Shown: in pieces, positions 60,565-64,000 of the stretch | Layout: each line of letters opens with the position of its first letter | How positions within the stretch are numbered: the first letter of the stretch is position 1 | Assembly (NCBI RefSeq): GCF_028453695.1 | Contig: NC_135775.1 | Location: 24,400,545-24,464,544 of the forward strand | Length of the DNA stretch: 64,000 nt | Direction of reading: 5' to 3' | From: Augochlora pura | Lineage: Eukaryota > Arthropoda > Insecta > Hymenoptera > Halictidae | Translations under genes and position numbers: made by a program | Notes under the pieces: generated by a model | What the model was told of the DNA's origin: nothing | Databases searched by the model: none | Seen by the model: the letters and a program-made list of their open reading frames with translations, nothing else

Positions 60565-60596
60565 TGTTCCCTCGGCTACACCGTGGTAGGGGAACA
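60565..60596. repeat. Short hairpin
   Basis: TGTTCCC (60565-60571) pairs with GGGAACA (60590-60596), and inside it CTAC pairs with GTAG around an ACCGTG loop, leaving a 4-nt bulge. Too short for a pre-miRNA. Function unknown. Confidence 0.6.
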
Positions 60597-60819
60597 CGGA
60601 CAGGGGAAATAAGAGAAATAGCGAGGCGCGTTACATGCGCACAGAGTCATACCGTACGTGAAATAATATTTTCCGCGAAACACCATGCGACACCATTCTT
60701 CGGCGACCGTCTCTCTCCGGCGCGGACGAAGCTAGCGGACGGTGTCGCGTGACGAAATTCGAAGACGTCGCGAGAACCGTTTCTGATTTCTGTCGTCACG
60801 ACGAGCGGAACTCGAGATG

Positions 60820-61780
60820 CTATTCCTACCGATCGCTTCTGACAACCTCCAGTCATCTTTTAGATTTATCTTGGATTTTTGTCTCGACTCTCGTCCTTTA
60901 ATTTCGACGATTTTTATATCGCTTTATTTTCCTCAATTTTGCGAATTTTTAGATCACTTTTCTCTCTTTCTAGATTGGTTCTTTCGTTCAAATATCTTTG
61001 TTTATATATTATAGAATCCATTTTGGTTTCTTACCTCCATTTTGGTTTTTTACCTCCATTTTTTTATCGCGATTTTGTGAATTTTTCCTTGGGCATTTCC
61101 AGACGTCTTATCTTCGCTTTTTTGGTAAAGGTGTCGCCTCCCCTCCGATCAATAAATAATCGCCTCGGCGATAAATCGCGAATATTCCGCAAGAAACGGG
61201 GTTGAACCGAAAGGCATCGCCGTGGCGTGATAGGGGTGAACAGCCGCGAGTTATTCGTCGGTGGAAGGCAGGCCTGGTAAACAAGCCGCGTTGTAATCGA
61301 GTGTTGCTCGGCGTCCCACAGAAATCGAATCGTTGTCGCGTTCGGATCGCGGCAAGGCGTAACACGAGTAACCGATTCGAAAGGGTACGGTTGTCGTCGT
61401 CGAGCAGATATCTAGGTGAAGGTGTACGATTAGGCACCTAGCCGGGGCAACGTGGTACGCGGTACTAGTTTTCGTTGAGCAACCGGCTCCGAGCCGATTC
61501 CGGAGGTACGCGCGGCTGTTGCTCGTTGCCGAGCAGCGGCGGCGGCTCGATTACGCATGCCGATCCCCGTTTTGTGTCGCTTTTCCTCGCGAAATCCCGC
61601 GCGGACGACTGCCGATCGATTGCGTAAACCACGATCGAAATTAAAAACCTGTTCCTCGTTCCGTCGCCGCGTAACAGCGGCCGTTGTGTTACGCATTTCA
61701 TAACCCGTTGACGCGGCTTTATTGCTTATTAACGGCCGACGGATTTCATTCGCGACGACGCTAGGCGAATTCAAATGTTC
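60820..61780. other. Short T-rich spacer then CpG-rich block
   Basis: T-rich at 60830-61110 with a duplicated TTTTGGTTT-TTACCTCCA motif (61020-61060), then CpG-rich to 61780. No gene is recognised. Confidence 0.5.
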
Positions 61781-62490
61781 GTTAGGCTTGGAAGAATTTT
61801 TAAATGCCGATTAATTTTTTTATTGCGAGTCCAGTGAGACGATCGAATGGAGATGGCATTTTCTATTTTCTTCTGTAAAAATTCGACGTTGACTCGTTAC
61901 CATGTAATAGTTTAATTGTTTACGGCTGGCTAGATTTATTTATTTGCGACAGTAACGACGAGGTATTCCAGGATTTATAGACAGTATTAGATTCTAGTAA
62001 TTGGATTCTTGATACCAACCCCTTAATATACCATTTTCTTCACAGTCACTGCGGTTAGACATTTTTCAATTGCAATAATTTCTTAAACAGGTCAGAAGAG
62101 TAATGTTTATTCTTAAATTTGGAGACTTAAATATTATTGACAAGGATTAGAATTTTATTTAATCTTAAAGGAGCAGAATAGTGTCCATACTTACTATACA
62201 TTGTAGAACTTTGGTTACTCAATACGCTTTGGAAAGAAATTTTGTACGTTGCACATGTGCGCTTTATTAATTCTTATTTAGTATTATATTCACCTAAGAT
62301 ATTCTACAATATTACTATATATTTTTTTATGCATATATTTATCATCCACAATTTTTTAAATATCTGTAAAATTCTATTAAAATTCTATTGAATCAAAAAG
62401 ACGTGAAAAGAAGGTATCTCGTCTCTCCTACGCAATTTATTAGTATAATTTATTATATATAATATTAAATATTTGGTAAGGGGTTAAAGA
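61780..62490. other. AT-rich spacer
   Basis: T-rich left end. The skew at the right end is weaker than in other spacers. No gene is recognised. Confidence 0.5.
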
Positions 62491-63070
62491 GGAAACGTTC
62501 CAGCGACGGAATCGTTTCCCCAGCGCTGGTCCGGTTCCCAATGGCAGATTAAGGAATTACGGCGCGAAACTCCGAGATAGAGATAGGAGAGATTAAGAGG
62601 ATGACAAATTCGAGGAGAGTCTTGCGCAAGATAAAAATTCATCCAGCCACCGCCGCCGTCGCCGGAAAAAAGCGTCCACGAGATCCCCACACCCCCGCGG
62701 CGTGTAGCGGCGCAAAAGTGGTGGAGGGAGGGGGGGGAGGGGTGAGAGCGCGCCGCCGGGGAGGTAAATCCGAGGAAAAACTGGCCCGGCGACGTGCAAC
62801 AGGTAGGAAAGCGGATGCACACCGGCCACTGCAAGTCCAAGCAGCGGCCCCCGTCAAATATCGGCGGTTAAACGAAGGCGGCGGTTTAACCCGCCCGCCG
62901 CCGGGAAACCGAAATATCGACGTCGACCGAACTATTCCCCGATTGGGATCGCCACCCGACATTAGCTATCGCGGCGAAATTTTTCGCCGAGAATTTTTTC
63001 GCTCGATTTTACTGCGACTCTATAAAAATCGCGCGCACTTTTGTTTCCACAATCTCTGCTTTTTCTAAGG
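62490..63070. other. CpG-rich block
   Basis: Contains G-rich runs (62722-62741) and a TATAAAAA at 63021 without a recognisable Inr. No gene is recognised. Confidence 0.5.
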
Positions 63071-64000
63071 GAATTTATAATTGTTCGCTGAGGCTTTCCG
63101 AATTTTTATCGGACTATTTTTGCTAATTTTTGTACAGTTAGAGGTTTATTAAGATATTTTTTATTGGAATCGATTATTAATTTTGTGATTTTTGGGGGTA
63201 GGAATTTGTTTAGGAAATTGTTCGACGATTCTGGTTTGCTGTTTTTAATTGCTTTTTATTCTGTGCTTTCCGAGGGCTGGGAATTTTGTAATAAAATTAT
63301 TCGAGAATTCAGGTTGTCTACTTTTCATCGAAGACAGTTATTTTTTAATAATTTGCGCCTTTTTAATTTTTCTGCGAAATTCTTTGGGAAGAATCATTTT
63401 GTATTAAAGAATTATTTTGTATTAAACATCAGACTTTATTATTTTATAAAACTAAAGTAAATTTCTATATAATCAATACTATATTCTATATAATAAATCA
63501 AACTTCTATATAATTGTTTTTCAACGCTTCGAAATATTTTTTAAAGTAACAATCTTCAAAGAGATTTTCAACCTCGTGATCCACTTAAATACACATTTTT
63601 TAAATCGAGCCTGAACTAGGTATGTTCCAAGAATAATTGATTCTAAAACAGAAGCATCTTCCAATCGATCCGGACAGTTACTAGGAAATGTAGCGACGGG
63701 TATAAACGATATTTTGATATTTTCGAACAAGTACGTTTCTTCAGAAGAAAGCAATATCTAAAGATGTCGAAGATTCGTTCGAAACTCGATCTCGATACGC
63801 GACGCCCGAAATTTGATCGGAACCCGTACCTTCCCGAGGATATTAAAACAAGGACGACGATCCTTGCTCCTAAAATTTCGTCGTATTAAATCTCGAGGAA
63901 GCTATTTTAAGCGCAAGCGAAGCGAACCTTCTCAGCGCGACTAGCTGACGAGGAATTTCAATTGCTTCTGTCGAAACCTTTGACTAGTCGACATACGATA
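63070..64000. other. AT-rich spacer and start of next CpG-rich block
   Basis: T/G-rich at 63080-63300, A/C-rich at 63440-63620, then CpG-richer from about 63760. No acceptor with a following coding exon is identified before the window end. Confidence 0.55.

Larger units (their letters stand above)
8150..64000 (+). other. Giant first coding intron (partial, at least 55.8 kb)
   Basis: Starts with GTAAGG at 8150. No acceptor followed by a convincing coding exon is seen before the window end. The two recursive splice sites inside it are on the same strand as the exon, supporting one continuous transcription unit. Content: alternating CpG-rich blocks and AT-rich spacers, microsatellites, minisatellites and diverged tandem arrays. 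Nested small genes on either strand cannot be excluded, but none is supported by a recognisable protein. Confidence 0.65.

Noticed and set aside
1..64000. Transposon remnants with recognisable transposase or reverse transcriptase
   Set aside because: No frame on either strand shows DDE/D, RT or integrase motifs; only foldback-type and tandem repeats are visible.

Overview
The window is animal nuclear DNA, almost certainly from an insect. The evidence is an arthropod-type Inr+DPE core promoter, a first coding exon followed by a very long intron with two Drosophila-type recursive splice sites, many (GA/CT)n tracts and undepleted CpG-rich blocks. The mixture of CpG-rich and AT-rich DNA with many simple repeats would suit a hymenopteran such as a bee, but that is inference. 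No bacterial operons, rRNA, CRISPR arrays, tRNA genes or transposase genes could be supported.

Layout. Positions 1-6.9 kb are upstream non-coding DNA with two minisatellites. At about 6.95-8.15 kb lies one plus-strand gene start: an Inr/DPE promoter (+1 near 6965), a roughly 1 kb leader with four short uORFs, and an initiator exon encoding 62 residues (7964-8149) that ends in a strong phase-0 5' splice site. The protein start is asparagine-rich and then acidic; I do not recognise the family. Everything from 8150 to the window end (at least 55.8 kb) is best read as the first coding intron. It contains two juxtaposed 3'/5' splice signals (15952/15953 and 53520/53521), so the intron is probably removed in steps. 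Two 100-N assembly gaps interrupt it, at 11350-11449 and 31619-31718. Most long open frames in the window are low-complexity or repeat-derived and are not called.

The most unusual property is architectural. The window alternates between about 40 CpG-rich blocks (0.3-1.3 kb each, often with GA/CT tracts) and AT-rich spacers. In nearly every spacer the plus strand is T+G rich just right of a block and turns A+C rich before the next block. Hand counts in three spacers confirm it. Tandem-repeat copies lying at different places in one spacer have diverged in the same direction. Each CpG-rich block therefore looks like a centre of bidirectional outward germline activity, by transcription or replication initiation, inside a single gene.

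Other notable items: a duplicated, well-conserved element with a possible paired stem (19207 and 22286 regions), a TATA/Inr pair deep in the intron (20767), an 18-bp perfect palindrome that is a 5' splice site on both strands (60315), a long imperfect hairpin (33384-33577), a hairpin built on inverted T-box/E-box-like sites (48537-48584), three perfect CRE palindromes, and tandem arrays with exact 15-, 18-, 20-, 26- and 45-bp units or longer 150-240-bp units.
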